Shown here piece by piece: positions 46,814-54,905 of a stretch of DNA of 64,000 bases (its first letter is position 1; each line of letters starts with the position of its first letter). Both the position numbers and the translations under genes were made by a program. Under the pieces are notes generated by a model that saw nothing but the letters and a program-made list of their open reading frames with translations, was not told the origin of the DNA and did not search any database. The DNA is from Gemmobacter serpentinus (GTDB taxonomy: Bacteria > Pseudomonadota > Alphaproteobacteria > Rhodobacterales > Rhodobacteraceae): contig NZ_WCHR01000018.1 in the NCBI RefSeq assembly GCF_008973825.1, positions 186,001-250,000 of the forward strand, in the 5' to 3' direction.

Positions 46814-46836
46814 GGGGCGGGGGATGACCCCGCCCC
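46814..46836. terminator. GC-rich hairpin between convergent genes
   Basis: GGGGCGGGG pairs with CCCCGCCCC around a 5-nt loop, between the ATPase stop (46808) and the esterase stop (46842). Followed by GATCTTTATG on the plus strand, so an imperfect U-run. Confidence 0.6.
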
Positions 46837-46841
46837 GATCT

Positions 46842-47741
46842 TTATGCGCCGCCGGTCATCGTCTTCAACCTGTCCAGCAACCGCGCAAAAGCGGCCTCTG
46901 CGCGTGGCACCGAATGGCGGGCGCGCAGCCAGCCATGGACCAGACCTTCATCCAGCAGCCATTCGGCGCGGCCCCCGGCGGCGATGATCCGTTCGGCATA
47001 GACGTGTCCGTCATCCGCCAGCGGATCGCATTCGGCGCTGGCGACCACCACCGGCGGCAGGCCGCTGAAATCGAGATCATGCAGCGTGCCGACCGTGACA
47101 TCGGGTTCCTCGGGTTCCTGCCCGCCATGGCGCGCCTGCGCATACCAGATCACATCCGCCGTGCTCAGCATCGGGGCATGGGCATGGCTGACATAGCTGC
47201 CCTGGCTGCGGTCGCCGCCAAGGGCGGGATAGATCAGCAGCAACCCGCGCAGATCTGCCCGCCCGCGCAGCCCATGCGCGGCGGATGCGACCAGCGCGGC
47301 CCCCGCAGAATCCCCTGCCAGCACCAGCGGGCCGGACAGGGCATGGGCCACCGCCATCACGTCCTCATAGGCGGCGGGGTGCAGATGTTCCGGCACCAGC
47401 CGATAATCGACGCTGATGACCTGCACGCCGGTCGCCACTGCCATCTCGGCGCAGACATCATCATGACTATCGAGATTGCCGACCACGAAGCCACCGCCAT
47501 GGGCATAGAGGATGTGGGTGTCAGAGGCCGCGCCATAGATGCGGCAGGGCACGCCCGCAATCGCCCGATCCTCCACCAGCAGCCCGGCGGGGCGCGGCGC
47601 GCGAAAGGCCGCGCACATCCGGTCATAGACCGCGCGTTGTTCGGGAATCGTCAGATTGACCGCATCGGGCGGGTAGAAACTGTCGGTGCGGGCGATGAAG
47701 GCGCGTGTGGCATTGTCCATCAAACGGTCATAATCGCCCAT
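46842..47741 (-). CDS. Alpha/beta-hydrolase esterase, HSL family
   Basis: A 299-residue hormone-sensitive-lipase-type esterase. The oxyanion motif is AHGGGFVVG (near 80), the nucleophile elbow GDSAGAAL (Ser near 145), and the acid and His lie in AECDPLADDG and the GLVHGWLRA segment. Start 47741 is fixed by GGAGG 7 nt upstream; a longer frame to 47867 is unsupported. Convergent with the ABC transporter operon. Substrates are probably short-chain esters; no pathway link is visible. Confidence 0.88.
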   Translation of the reverse strand: MGDYDRLMDNATRAFIARTDSFYPPDAVNLTIPEQRAVYDRMCAAFRAPRPAGLLVEDRAIAGVPCRIYGAASDTHILYAHGGGFVVGNLDSHDDVCAEMAVATGVQVISVDYRLVPEHLHPAAYEDVMAVAHALSGPLVLAGDSAGAALVASAAHGLRGRADLRGLLLIYPALGGDRSQGSYVSHAHAPMLSTADVIWYAQARHGGQEPEEPDVTVGTLHDLDFSGLPPVVVASAECDPLADDGHVYAERIIAAGGRAEWLLDEGLVHGWLRARHSVPRAEAAFARLLDRLKTMTGGA

Positions 47742-47888
47742 GCCAAACCTCCGGTTCATGGCTGTTTTGCCCAGATTGCCATTAACCATTGTGGTCAGCG
47801 CGCTCAAAACGCCCCGACTAGCCCACATTCTCGACACGATTTGATGCCAGATTCGAAACTGAGCCACGCAAATTAGATCGGATGCCCC

Positions 47889-48326
47889 ATGCAGATCTTC
47901 CGCGCAGACAGTGATGAGGCTGAGTTAGTGGGTTTTGGTGTTCGCATTCTTCTTTTGTCGCATCCCGGCGGGCCGGGAACGGCGACGGCCATGACCCGGC
48001 TTGCCGGTCTTGGCGGCCAGATCGATCATCAGGAGGAACTTTTTGCGGGCCTTGAGGCGATGATCGAGGACCCGCAGGGCTATGGCCTGTTCGTCATGCT
48101 CTGTGATGATTTCGGCGGGCTTGAGGCCGGGCAACGCGCGCTTTCGCTGCTGCGCGGGGCGGGCTGTTCGCTGCCGGTCATGTTGGTCGCCGCAGCGGTG
48201 GCCCAACAGATCTTCCCCGAGGATCGCAGCGAGGCCGTATTGCTGCGGGCCCCGCTCTCCGCAGTCTCCCTGCGGGTCGGATTTGAACATGCGCTGCGCG
48301 AACGCCTGATCTGGCGCGCCGCCTGA
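47889..48326 (+). CDS. Small protein of unknown function, possibly degenerate receiver-like
   Basis: A 145-residue protein. Alternating hydrophobic strands (VRILLLSHPG, YGLFVMLCDDFGG, SLPVMLVAAAV, EAVLLRAPLS) suggest a flavodoxin/receiver-like fold. It has an acidic pair (CDD) in the middle strand and no clear phospho-acceptor Asp or conserved Lys arrangement. It may be a pseudo-receiver adaptor. It is divergent from the esterase and followed by a strong terminator. I do not recognise an ortholog name. Confidence 0.65.
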   Translation: MQIFRADSDEAELVGFGVRILLLSHPGGPGTATAMTRLAGLGGQIDHQEELFAGLEAMIEDPQGYGLFVMLCDDFGGLEAGQRALSLLRGAGCSLPVMLVAAAVAQQIFPEDRSEAVLLRAPLSAVSLRVGFEHALRERLIWRAA

Positions 48327-48378
48327 TCGGATCTTCGGATCGGAATGCCCTGAGCTGCGCGCATGGTCGCAGACATGA

Positions 48379-48407
48379 AAAAAGGCGGGCCAGCGGCCCG
48401 CCTTTTT
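48379..48407. terminator. Bidirectional intrinsic terminator
   Basis: A perfect 13-bp stem (48379-48391 with 48395-48407) has an AGC loop and flanking A5 and T5 tracts. It serves the gene ending at 48326 (+) and cspA ending at 48430 (-). Confidence 0.92.
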
Positions 48408-48429
48408 CTTTGCCCGAAGGCAAATGAAA

Positions 48430-48636
48430 TCAAGCCAGCGACAGGTTGGTCGCCGACTCACGGCCGTCACGGCCAGCTTCGATGTCGAAGGTCACCGCCT
48501 GGCCGTCAGCCAGCGAGCGGATGCCAGCGCGCTCCAGCGCGGTGATGTGGACGAACACGTCCTTCTTGCCGCCTTCCGGGGCGATGAAGCCGAAGCCCTT
48601 GGTAGCATTGAACCATTTCACGGTGCCCTTGGCCAT
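48430..48636 (-). CDS. cspA: Cold-shock protein, CspA family
   Basis: A 68-residue single-domain cold-shock RNA chaperone. RNP1 is KGFGFI and RNP2 is VFVHI, with the usual KGTVKWFN start. AGGAG lies 8 nt before ATG 48636. The upstream region (48637-48861) has no gene. A long, possibly structured 5' leader as in other csp genes is plausible, but I found no specific motif. Confidence 0.96.
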   Translation of the reverse strand: MAKGTVKWFNATKGFGFIAPEGGKKDVFVHITALERAGIRSLADGQAVTFDIEAGRDGRESATNLSLA

Positions 48637-48861
48637 CGTGATCACTCCTGTTTGATCTGCCGCCCGCAAAATCGCGGCGGCTCGGCATCGTCAGCGCAGT
48701 CGAGCTGTGGCCGGAGATCGGAGACAGGGGTCGAAAAGAGATAACGTCGCAGGCGAATATATGGGGGTGATTTCGCGCGAAAACAAGCCAAATCGGTGGC
48801 GCGGTCATTGTCCTGCCATTGATGGGGGCGTAAGGCGCTGGAAACCGGGAAAGGGACGACG

Positions 48862-49383
48862 ATGACAGAGGCCGAAGTGATGGCGCGGGCGGGCGGTACC
48901 TGCGAGTTTTGCGGGGCAGCGGATGCGTTGCAGCCCGTGGCTTTCGCCCCGGCAGGGGCCGTTGCCCTGTGCCCGGCCTGCCGGGGCGAGACCGACACCG
49001 GCCCCGATCATTTCCGTTGTCTTGAGGGCGCGGCCTGGTCGGGGGAACCTGTGGTGCAATTCGCGGTCTGGCAAAGACTTGGCACGATCGAGGCGCCTTG
49101 GGCCAGCGAAACCCGCGCCGGGATGGCGCTGTCGCCCGAGGCCGAGGCCTGGGCCAACGCGCCGCAGGCGGTGACCCATCGTGACAGCAATGGCGCGATC
49201 CTTGCAAATGGCGATACCGTGACACTGATCAAGGACCTGCCGGTCAAGGGGGCGGGCTTCACCGCCAAGCGCGGCACGGCGGTGCGCGGGATCACCTTGG
49301 TGCCCGACAATGCCGCCCATATCGAAGGCCGGGTCGAGGGGCAGCGAATCGTCATCCTGACGGAATTCGTGAAAAAACGCTGA
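48862..49383 (+). CDS. PhnA-domain zinc-ribbon protein
   Basis: A 173-residue protein. The N-terminal zinc ribbon has Cys pairs at CEFC (near 14-17) and CPAC (near 37-40). The C-terminal PhnA domain (about 105-173) contains DSNGAILANGDTVTLIKDLPVKG and ends VILTEFVKKR. E. coli YjdM/PhnA is of this family; despite the name it is not needed for phosphonate use and its role is unclear. The spacer between the two parts is longer than in E. coli. Convergent with uvrC. Confidence 0.88.
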   Translation: MTEAEVMARAGGTCEFCGAADALQPVAFAPAGAVALCPACRGETDTGPDHFRCLEGAAWSGEPVVQFAVWQRLGTIEAPWASETRAGMALSPEAEAWANAPQAVTHRDSNGAILANGDTVTLIKDLPVKGAGFTAKRGTAVRGITLVPDNAAHIEGRVEGQRIVILTEFVKKR

Positions 49384-49413
49384 TTGCTGCGGCGTAGGGG
49401 CGATTCCGCCAGA

Positions 49414-51300
49414 TCATCCCTTGTCGTGGAAAAAGTCGTGGATCTGCTGGGCCAGCGATTCCGAAATGCCGGTGACCGCCATCAGATCCTCGACCGCCGC
49501 GCGGCTGACCGCCTTGGCGCTGCCGAAATGCGCCAGAAGCGCGCGCTTGCGACTGGCACCGATGCCGGGCACCTCGTCCAGCGGGGTGGCGGTGGTGGCT
49601 TTCGCGCGTTTGGCGCGGTGCGCGCCAATGGCCCAACGGTGCGCCTCATCGCGCAGGCGCTGGATGAAATACAGCACCGGGTCATTCATCCGTAGCGCAA
49701 AAGGTGCCTCGCCGGGGCGGTGGAACTCTTCCTTGCCATGGTCGCGGTCAATGCCCTTGGCCACCCCGATAAAGGGCACATCATCCACCCCAAGCTCTGC
49801 CATGATCTCGGCCACGGCCGAAATTTGACCGGCACCGCCGTCGATCAGCAGCAGATCGGGCCAGAGGTCGGTCTTGCGCTCAGGGTCTTCCTTCAACAGC
49901 TTTTCAAAGCGGCGCGTCAGCACCTCTTTCATCATGCCGAAATCGTCGCCCTGCGCGCCAGCCTCGCCCTTGATGTTGAACTTGCGATATTGCGATTTCA
50001 GGAAGCCATCTACCCCGGCCACGATCATGCCGCCGACGGCATGGGCACCCTGGATATGCGAGTTGTCATAGACCTCGATCCGCTTCGGCGCGGCTTCCAG
50101 ATCAAAGGCATCGGCCAACCCTTGCAACAGCCGGTTCTGCGTCGTGCTTTCGGCCATGCGGCGGGCCAGGCTTTCGCGGGCATTGCGATGGGCGTTTTCC
50201 ACCAGTTCGGCCTTTTCGCCACGCTGGGGCACCGCGATTTCGACCTTGCGACCCGCGCGCTCTGACAGAAGATCGCTCACCAGATCCTCATTCGCCACAG
50301 GATGCGAAAGCAGGACCAGACGCGGCGGTTCCTTCCCGTCATAGAACTGGCTCAGGAAGGCTTCGAGGATTTCTGGCTCATCGGCATCCGCGGGGGTCTT
50401 GGGATAGAAATCCCGGTTGCCCCAGCTTTGATGGCCGCGGATGAAGAAGACCTGCACGCAGGCCTGCCCGCCCTCCAGATGCAGCGCCACCACATCCGCC
50501 TCGGACACGCCGCGAGGGTTGATCCCCTGCACCGATTGCACCGCCGTCAGCGCCTTGATGCGGTCGCGCAGCGCGGCGGCGCGCTCATATTCCATCGCTT
50601 CGGCAGCCTCGGTCATGGCCTTCGCCAGATCGGCCTGCACCGAGGTCGATTTGCCTTCCAGAAACCGCGTCGCATCATCGACTAGGTCGCTGTAATCCGC
50701 CTCGCTGATGCGGCCGACACAGGGCCCGGAGCAGCGCTTGATCTGAAACAGCAAGCAGGGGCGCGATCGATTTGAGAACACGTTGTCAGCGCAGGTGCGC
50801 AGCAGGAACACCCGTTGCAGCTGGTTCAGCGTGCGGTTCACCGCGCCCGCACTGGCGAAGGGGCCGAAATAGCGCCCCTTCTCGCCGCGTTTGCCCCGAT
50901 GTTTGCGGATCATCGGAAAGGGGTGCCCGGTCGGGATGACGATATTTGGAAAACTCTTATCGTCGCGCAGCAGCACGTTGTAGCGCGGCTTCAACTGCTT
51001 GATGAGGTTCTGTTCCAGCAGCAGCGCCTCGGTCTCGGTGCGCGTGGTCAGGAACATCATCGACACGGTTTCAGCGATCATCCGCGCGATGCGCCCGGAA
51101 TGGCCCGAGGGGCGGGCATAGTTCGACACCCGCGCCCGCAGGTTGCGCGCCTTGCCGACGTAAAGCACCTCATTCGCGGCATTCAGCATCCGGTAAACCC
51201 CGGGCGAGCCGTCAAGCCTGCGCAAATAGTCCTGAATGACCGCATGGCCCGCTTTCGGCGGGGTGGTCTGATCCGGGCTGGGCTGTGCCTCATCCATCAT
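49414..51300 (-). CDS. uvrC: UvrABC excinuclease subunit C
   Basis: A 628-residue nucleotide-excision-repair nuclease. The GIY-YIG domain (about 30-110, [28 protein letters not shown] in two parts) makes the 3' incision. A Cys-rich stretch ([18 protein letters not shown]) and the UVR motif follow, then the endonuclease-V-like domain ([22 protein letters not shown]). Tandem helix-hairpin-helix motifs ([25 protein letters not shown], split) finish the protein. Full length and intact. Starts at ATG 51300. Confidence 0.97.
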   Translation of the reverse strand: MMDEAQPSPDQTTPPKAGHAVIQDYLRRLDGSPGVYRMLNAANEVLYVGKARNLRARVSNYARPSGHSGRIARMIAETVSMMFLTTRTETEALLLEQNLIKQLKPRYNVLLRDDKSFPNIVIPTGHPFPMIRKHRGKRGEKGRYFGPFASAGAVNRTLNQLQRVFLLRTCADNVFSNRSRPCLLFQIKRCSGPCVGRISEADYSDLVDDATRFLEGKSTSVQADLAKAMTEAAEAMEYERAAALRDRIKALTAVQSVQGINPRGVSEADVVALHLEGGQACVQVFFIRGHQSWGNRDFYPKTPADADEPEILEAFLSQFYDGKEPPRLVLLSHPVANEDLVSDLLSERAGRKVEIAVPQRGEKAELVENAHRNARESLARRMAESTTQNRLLQGLADAFDLEAAPKRIEVYDNSHIQGAHAVGGMIVAGVDGFLKSQYRKFNIKGEAGAQGDDFGMMKEVLTRRFEKLLKEDPERKTDLWPDLLLIDGGAGQISAVAEIMAELGVDDVPFIGVAKGIDRDHGKEEFHRPGEAPFALRMNDPVLYFIQRLRDEAHRWAIGAHRAKRAKATTATPLDEVPGIGASRKRALLAHFGSAKAVSRAAVEDLMAVTGISESLAQQIHDFFHDKG

Positions 51301-51390
51301 GGGCAGACCTCGCTTTTCCTCTCACCGATTCCCCCTCTCTCGCTGCAACAGGCCAGAGCTAAGGACAAGGGTAAAGCTGTCCCCAGTTTC

Positions 51391-51399
51391 TGTGGATAA
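51391..51399 (-). other. Single perfect DnaA-box sequence
   Basis: TGTGGATAA is the reverse complement of TTATCCACA, upstream of uvrC. It stands alone apart from a two-mismatch copy near 51580, so it is probably a regulatory or chance site rather than an origin. Confidence 0.35.
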
Positions 51400-51432
51400 G
51401 TTTGCGGAGAAAATTCAGAACGGCGCATTTTT

Positions 51433-51548
51433 CCCTTGTTTTCAGCCTGCTTCCCTGCCTTGCTTAAAAAATAGGCAAATATGCAAGGCACTGATTTTGC
51501 GTGAGAAATTTTTCTTACAGGGGCAAGCGGCTGAAAAGTCAGGGTTTT
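51433..51548 (+). ncRNA. Candidate structured RNA with three-way junction and 3' U-run
   Basis: In the AT-rich uvrC-SDR gap the plus strand folds as follows. CCCT (51433-51436) pairs with AGGG (51541-51544). A main stem of 51439-51455 with 51521-51537 has 16 pairs and two single bulges. It encloses hairpin 51456-51463 with 51483-51490 (8 bp) and hairpin 51501-51508 with 51511-51518 (8 bp, one G-U). TTTT then CTTT follow at 51545-51552, terminator-like on the plus strand only. No protein frame explains this symmetry. It matches no RNA family I recognise. The rest of 51301-51611 holds only the DnaA-box sequence. Confidence 0.5.
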
Positions 51549-51611
51549 CTTTACAAGTTCGTGAACAATAGATGAAAAGTGGACAACTTCCCTCGCGACA
51601 CTTTCTTGCGC

Positions 51612-52403
51612 CTATTCCACGCCCAGCACATCCGGGGTCTTCCAGCCCAGATGTTGCCCCCCATCGACGCAAAGCAATTGCCCCGTCACACCGGGTGCAT
51701 CAAGGAAATATCCCAGGGCTGCGGTAATGTCGGCGGGGTTGGAACCGCGCCCCAGAATGGTTGCCGCGCGTTGGGCGGCGAAATGCGTCTCGCTTTGCCG
51801 TTCGCCACGCAGGGTGGGGCCGGGGCCGATGGCATTCACCCGGATCGCGGGGGCCAGGCCCTGTGCGGCGGTCTGGGTCAGCGCCCAAAGGCCCATCTTG
51901 GCCAGCGTATAGGTCGAAAATTCCGGCGTCAGCTTGCGCACGCGCTGGTCGATCATATTGACGATCAGGCTGCGCGCCAGCGGCTCGCCCGCCGCATCGC
52001 GCCCGGCCTCGGGCGCCTGGGCCGCAAAGGCCTGCATCAGCACGAAAGGCGCGCGCAGATTGCTTTCAAAATGCCGGTCCCAGCTTTGCCGGGTCGCACT
52101 TTGCAGCGTGTCATATTCAAAGATCGAGGCGTTGTTGACCAACACCGTGAACGGCCCGCCAAGTGCCGCCACCGCGCGCGGCAGCAGGGCTGCGGTCTGC
52201 GCCTCATCCAAAAGGTCGGCTTGCAACGCTACTGCGCGCCGTCCCATGGCGGTGATCTGCGCCACGGTCTCGGCGGCACCTGCCTCGGATCCGGCGTAAT
52301 GCACCGCTACGTCATGGCCACGCCCGGCCAGATAGATCGCCATCGCCTGACCCAGACGCTTGCCCGCCCCGGTCACCAATGCAAGAGGAGCCTGCGCCAT
52401 CAT
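51612..52403 (-). CDS. Short-chain dehydrogenase, FolM/pteridine-reductase-like
   Basis: A 263-residue SDR with the cofactor motif TGAGKRLGQAMA, which has Lys-Arg in place of the usual Gly-Ile, as in FolM and pteridine reductases (dihydromonapterin/dihydrofolate reductases). The catalytic Tyr and Lys are in YTLAKMGLW. The usual Ser region reads SLIVNMIDQRV, lacking the Ser of classical SDRs and again resembling pteridine reductases. NNASIFEYD is conserved. ATG 52403 overlaps the stop of the upstream gene as ATGA. Placement beside molybdopterin and formate genes is suggestive for a pterin role but not proof. Confidence 0.82.
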   Translation of the reverse strand: MMAQAPLALVTGAGKRLGQAMAIYLAGRGHDVAVHYAGSEAGAAETVAQITAMGRRAVALQADLLDEAQTAALLPRAVAALGGPFTVLVNNASIFEYDTLQSATRQSWDRHFESNLRAPFVLMQAFAAQAPEAGRDAAGEPLARSLIVNMIDQRVRKLTPEFSTYTLAKMGLWALTQTAAQGLAPAIRVNAIGPGPTLRGERQSETHFAAQRAATILGRGSNPADITAALGYFLDAPGVTGQLLCVDGGQHLGWKTPDVLGVE

Positions 52404-52567
52404 TTGCCCTTTCCGCCGCAGGGGCAGGGGGATGCGCCGATGCGTGGTCTGCCGCAGGCGCTGCAATAGCGGGCGGTCACCCGTTTTTTCTTGTGGCCGA
52501 ATTTCTCATAGATGATCGCGCCGATCACGATGGCGACAATCACGAAGGTGACGGCCTTGACCATCAT
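52400..52567 (-). CDS. Small membrane protein with C-terminal zinc ribbon
   Basis: A 55-residue protein with one transmembrane helix (about residues 4-19, AVTFVIVAIVIGAIIYE), a basic linker (HKKKR) and a cysteine cluster (CSACGRP...CPCGG) that looks like a truncated zinc ribbon. It lies between the protease and the SDR with a 1-nt gap and a 4-nt overlap, so the three genes form an operon. Function unknown. It may tether or recruit the SppA-like protease or the SDR at the membrane. Confidence 0.7.
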   Translation of the reverse strand: MMVKAVTFVIVAIVIGAIIYEKFGHKKKRVTARYCSACGRPRIGASPCPCGGKGK

Positions 52568-52568
52568 G

Positions 52569-53369
52569 TCAGAGCCCGAACCGGGCGAAAGCCGCGCGGT
52601 CCTCGATCTCGGCCAGAACATCGCTCATGGCGCGCCCGGTCAGTCGGGACATCAGCCCGCGTTTCTGCCCCATCGGCACGAGCCGGGCCTTGTCGCCGTA
52701 AAGCGCCTTCAGCTTGGGCACCAGATGCGCCACCCCGTCGGCCAGACCCAGATCGACAGCCTGCGCGCCGACCCAGACATCGGCATTGAACAGATCGGCT
52801 TCGGGCTTCAGCTTTGCGCCGCGCCGGGCTTTCACATGGTTGATGAAGGCCTGGTGGATCGGCTCCTGCAAGGCCAGCAGTCTTGCGGTATCTTCGGGTT
52901 TCACGGGCTGGAACGGATCGGCCAGCGATTTCGACCGGCCCGAGGTGACAACCCGCCGCTCGATCCCGTGGCGGGTGATGAAATCGGCAAATCCGAAACC
53001 TGCCGAGATCACCCCGATTGAACCCAGGATGGAGCTGTCATCGACCCAGATATCGTCGCCGGCACAGGCCAGCCAGTAGCCGCCGGATGCTGCCACATCT
53101 TCGACAAAGACATGGACCTTCACGCCCTTCTCAGAGGCCAGCCGCCGGATGCGGGCGGCAATCAGGCTGGATTGCACCGGCGATCCGCCCGGCGAATTGA
53201 TCGCCAGCGCCACCGCGGCGGGTTTCATGCGAAAGGCCTTTTCGATCAGCGGTGCCAGGGCCGCGTCGTTCAGCCCGGCACCAAAGCGGCCACCTGTGCC
53301 GATGGCGCCTTGCAGGCGGATCACCGGCACGACCGGCAGCTTCTTGCGGAAAGGGATGCGGAACTTCAT
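52569..53369 (-). CDS. S49-family signal-peptide-peptidase-like protease (SppA/SohB type)
   Basis: A 266-residue single-domain S49 protease. The Clp/crotonase-fold core includes VALAINSPGGSPVQS and the nucleophile in ASGGYWLACAGD (Ser near residue 110). ILGSIGVIS follows, and the catalytic Lys is probable in GRSKSLADPFQP (near 165). Short length is like SohB-type or archaeal-type SppA. A basic N-terminus without an obvious transmembrane helix suggests a cytoplasmic-side or membrane-associated location. First gene of a three-gene minus-strand operon. Confidence 0.87.
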   Translation of the reverse strand: MKFRIPFRKKLPVVPVIRLQGAIGTGGRFGAGLNDAALAPLIEKAFRMKPAAVALAINSPGGSPVQSSLIAARIRRLASEKGVKVHVFVEDVAASGGYWLACAGDDIWVDDSSILGSIGVISAGFGFADFITRHGIERRVVTSGRSKSLADPFQPVKPEDTARLLALQEPIHQAFINHVKARRGAKLKPEADLFNADVWVGAQAVDLGLADGVAHLVPKLKALYGDKARLVPMGQKRGLMSRLTGRAMSDVLAEIEDRAAFARFGL

Positions 53370-53461
53370 GAAACGGATGTAGAGAGGACGGGGCGATGCG
53401 GCAAGGCCCGCCTGGTGCCGGGCTGTAGGAATTGCCGGATTTGCGGTGGGGGGACGGGGCC

Positions 53462-54346
53462 ATGATCGACCGGCTGGAGATGTTCATAGCCCTCGCCAAT
53501 GAAGGGCATTTCGGGCGCGCCGCGCAGGTCTGCGGCGTGACGCAGCCCACATTGTCTTCAGCGATCAAGCAGTTGGAGGATCAGCTTGGGGTGCAGCTGG
53601 TCTGGCGCGGATCGCGCTTTCAGGGGCTGACGCCCGAAGGGCAGCGCGTGCTGGACCGCGCCCGCCGCATCGTGGCTGATGCGCGCGCCCTGCGCGATGA
53701 GATGCGCAGCCTGCATCATGGGCTGGCGGGCCATCTGCGCATCGGGGTGATCCCGACCGCGCTGCCGATGGTCGCCGATCTGACCACGCCCTTCACCCGC
53801 CGCCACCCCAATGTCCGGGTCACGTTGTTGTCGCGCACCTCGGTCGAGATCCTGACCGGGATCGAACGCCTCGATCTTGATGCGGGTGTCACCTATCTTG
53901 ACAATGAACCCCTGGGCCGCGTCACGCAGGTGCCACTTTACGCCGAATTTTACCGCCTGCTCTGCGCGCCATCGCATCCGCTGGCCGGGCGGGCGCAGGT
54001 GACATGGGCGGAGTTGCGTGACCTCCCGCTATGCCTGCTGACCGGCGACATGCAGAACCGCCGCATCGTCAACCAGCATTTGACCGAAGCCGGGATCGGC
54101 GCGGCGCCGATGGTCGAATCAAATTCCACCATCGCGCTGATGGCCCATGTGCTGAGCGGCGAATGGGTGTCGATCCTGCCGAAAAAGCTGGCCGAACTGT
54201 TCGCCCAGGGCGGCGGGATTGTCGCCGTGCCCATCGTCGGGCCAGAGGTGGAGCATCTGGTCGGGCTGATTGCGACCCATCGCGTTCCGCCAACGCCATT
54301 GATCGCCGCCTTGCTGGACTCGGCCCGCCGCATCGCTGAGGTTTGA
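53462..54346 (+). CDS. fdsR: LysR-family regulator of the formate dehydrogenase operon
   Basis: A 294-residue LysR regulator. The helix-turn-helix spans residues 2-58 (MFIALANEGHFGRAAQVCGVTQPTLSSAIKQLE in two helices), followed by a CbbR/CysB-like effector domain. It sits immediately upstream of and co-directional with fdsG, matching FdsR of other NAD-dependent formate dehydrogenase loci. GGGGGG lies near 8 nt upstream of ATG 53462. Its stop codon is inside the operator cluster at 54343-54396. Function by position and family; the inducer is presumably formate. Confidence 0.85.
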   Translation: MIDRLEMFIALANEGHFGRAAQVCGVTQPTLSSAIKQLEDQLGVQLVWRGSRFQGLTPEGQRVLDRARRIVADARALRDEMRSLHHGLAGHLRIGVIPTALPMVADLTTPFTRRHPNVRVTLLSRTSVEILTGIERLDLDAGVTYLDNEPLGRVTQVPLYAEFYRLLCAPSHPLAGRAQVTWAELRDLPLCLLTGDMQNRRIVNQHLTEAGIGAAPMVESNSTIALMAHVLSGEWVSILPKKLAELFAQGGGIVAVPIVGPEVEHLVGLIATHRVPPTPLIAALLDSARRIAEV

Positions 54347-54396
54347 TAGATAAATCCTATCAAGCAACGGCATATCAATATTGATTTGGCTATCAA
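54343..54396. promoter_or_regulatory. Cluster of TATCAA sites before fdsG
   Basis: TATCAA occurs at 54358, 54373 and 54391, and inverted as TTGATA at 54343. TGATAG-N7-CTATCA (54344-54362) and ATCAATATTGAT (54374-54385) are dyads formed by these units. The clustering in 54 bp next to a LysR gene suggests a multi-site FdsR operator/activation region. Confidence 0.55.
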
Positions 54397-54437
54397 CCGC
54401 GCCCATTCTGGCTGTCAGCTAACGGGAGGTCAGCCAA

Positions 54438-54905
54438 ATGCCGGATCAGGCCGCAATGCTTGCGCGGGTCAAAGAGATCATTTCCGCGCATGACGGGATC
54501 GAGGGGCCCTTGCTGCCGATCCTTCACGCGGTGCAGGCGGCCTTCGGTCATGTGCCACAGGCGGCCTTGCCGGTGATCGCGCAAAGCCTGTCGCTGTCGC
54601 GCGCCGAGGTGCATGGCGTGATGACCTTCTATCATGATTTCCGTGCAGAGCCCGCCGGGCGGCATGTGCTGAAACTGTGCCGGGCGGAAAGCTGTCAATC
54701 GGTGGGGGCGGATCAGGTGGCACAGCAGGCCATGGCGCAGCTGGGGCTGGACTGGCACGAGACCACGCCCGATGGCCGCGTGACGCTGGAGCCCGTTTTC
54801 TGCCTTGGCCTTTGCGCCTGTGGCCCGGCCGCCATGGTCGATGGTCGTGTGGTCGGGCGCGTCGATGCCGACAGGCTCGCCGATCTGATTGCGGAGGTGC
54901 GCTGA
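54438..54905 (+). CDS. fdsG: NAD-dependent formate dehydrogenase gamma subunit
   Basis: A 155-residue NuoE-like [2Fe-2S] subunit that relays electrons in the cytosolic FdsABG complex. The cluster ligands are the Cys of LCRAESCQS and FCLGLCACGPA. HGVMTFYHDFRAEP is family-typical. GGGAGG precedes ATG 54438. Its stop overlaps the fdsB start (TGATG). Confidence 0.95.
   Translation: MPDQAAMLARVKEIISAHDGIEGPLLPILHAVQAAFGHVPQAALPVIAQSLSLSRAEVHGVMTFYHDFRAEPAGRHVLKLCRAESCQSVGADQVAQQAMAQLGLDWHETTPDGRVTLEPVFCLGLCACGPAAMVDGRVVGRVDADRLADLIAEVR

Noticed and set aside
48862-49383. Phosphonate catabolism from the PhnA domain
   Set aside because: PhnA-family proteins are not part of the C-P lyase pathway, and no phn genes are nearby.
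51361-51611. Replication origin, suggested by a perfect DnaA box in an AT-rich gap
   Set aside because: Only one perfect box and one two-mismatch copy; no origin-type gene neighbours, and the AT-rich part is explained by the hairpin structure.
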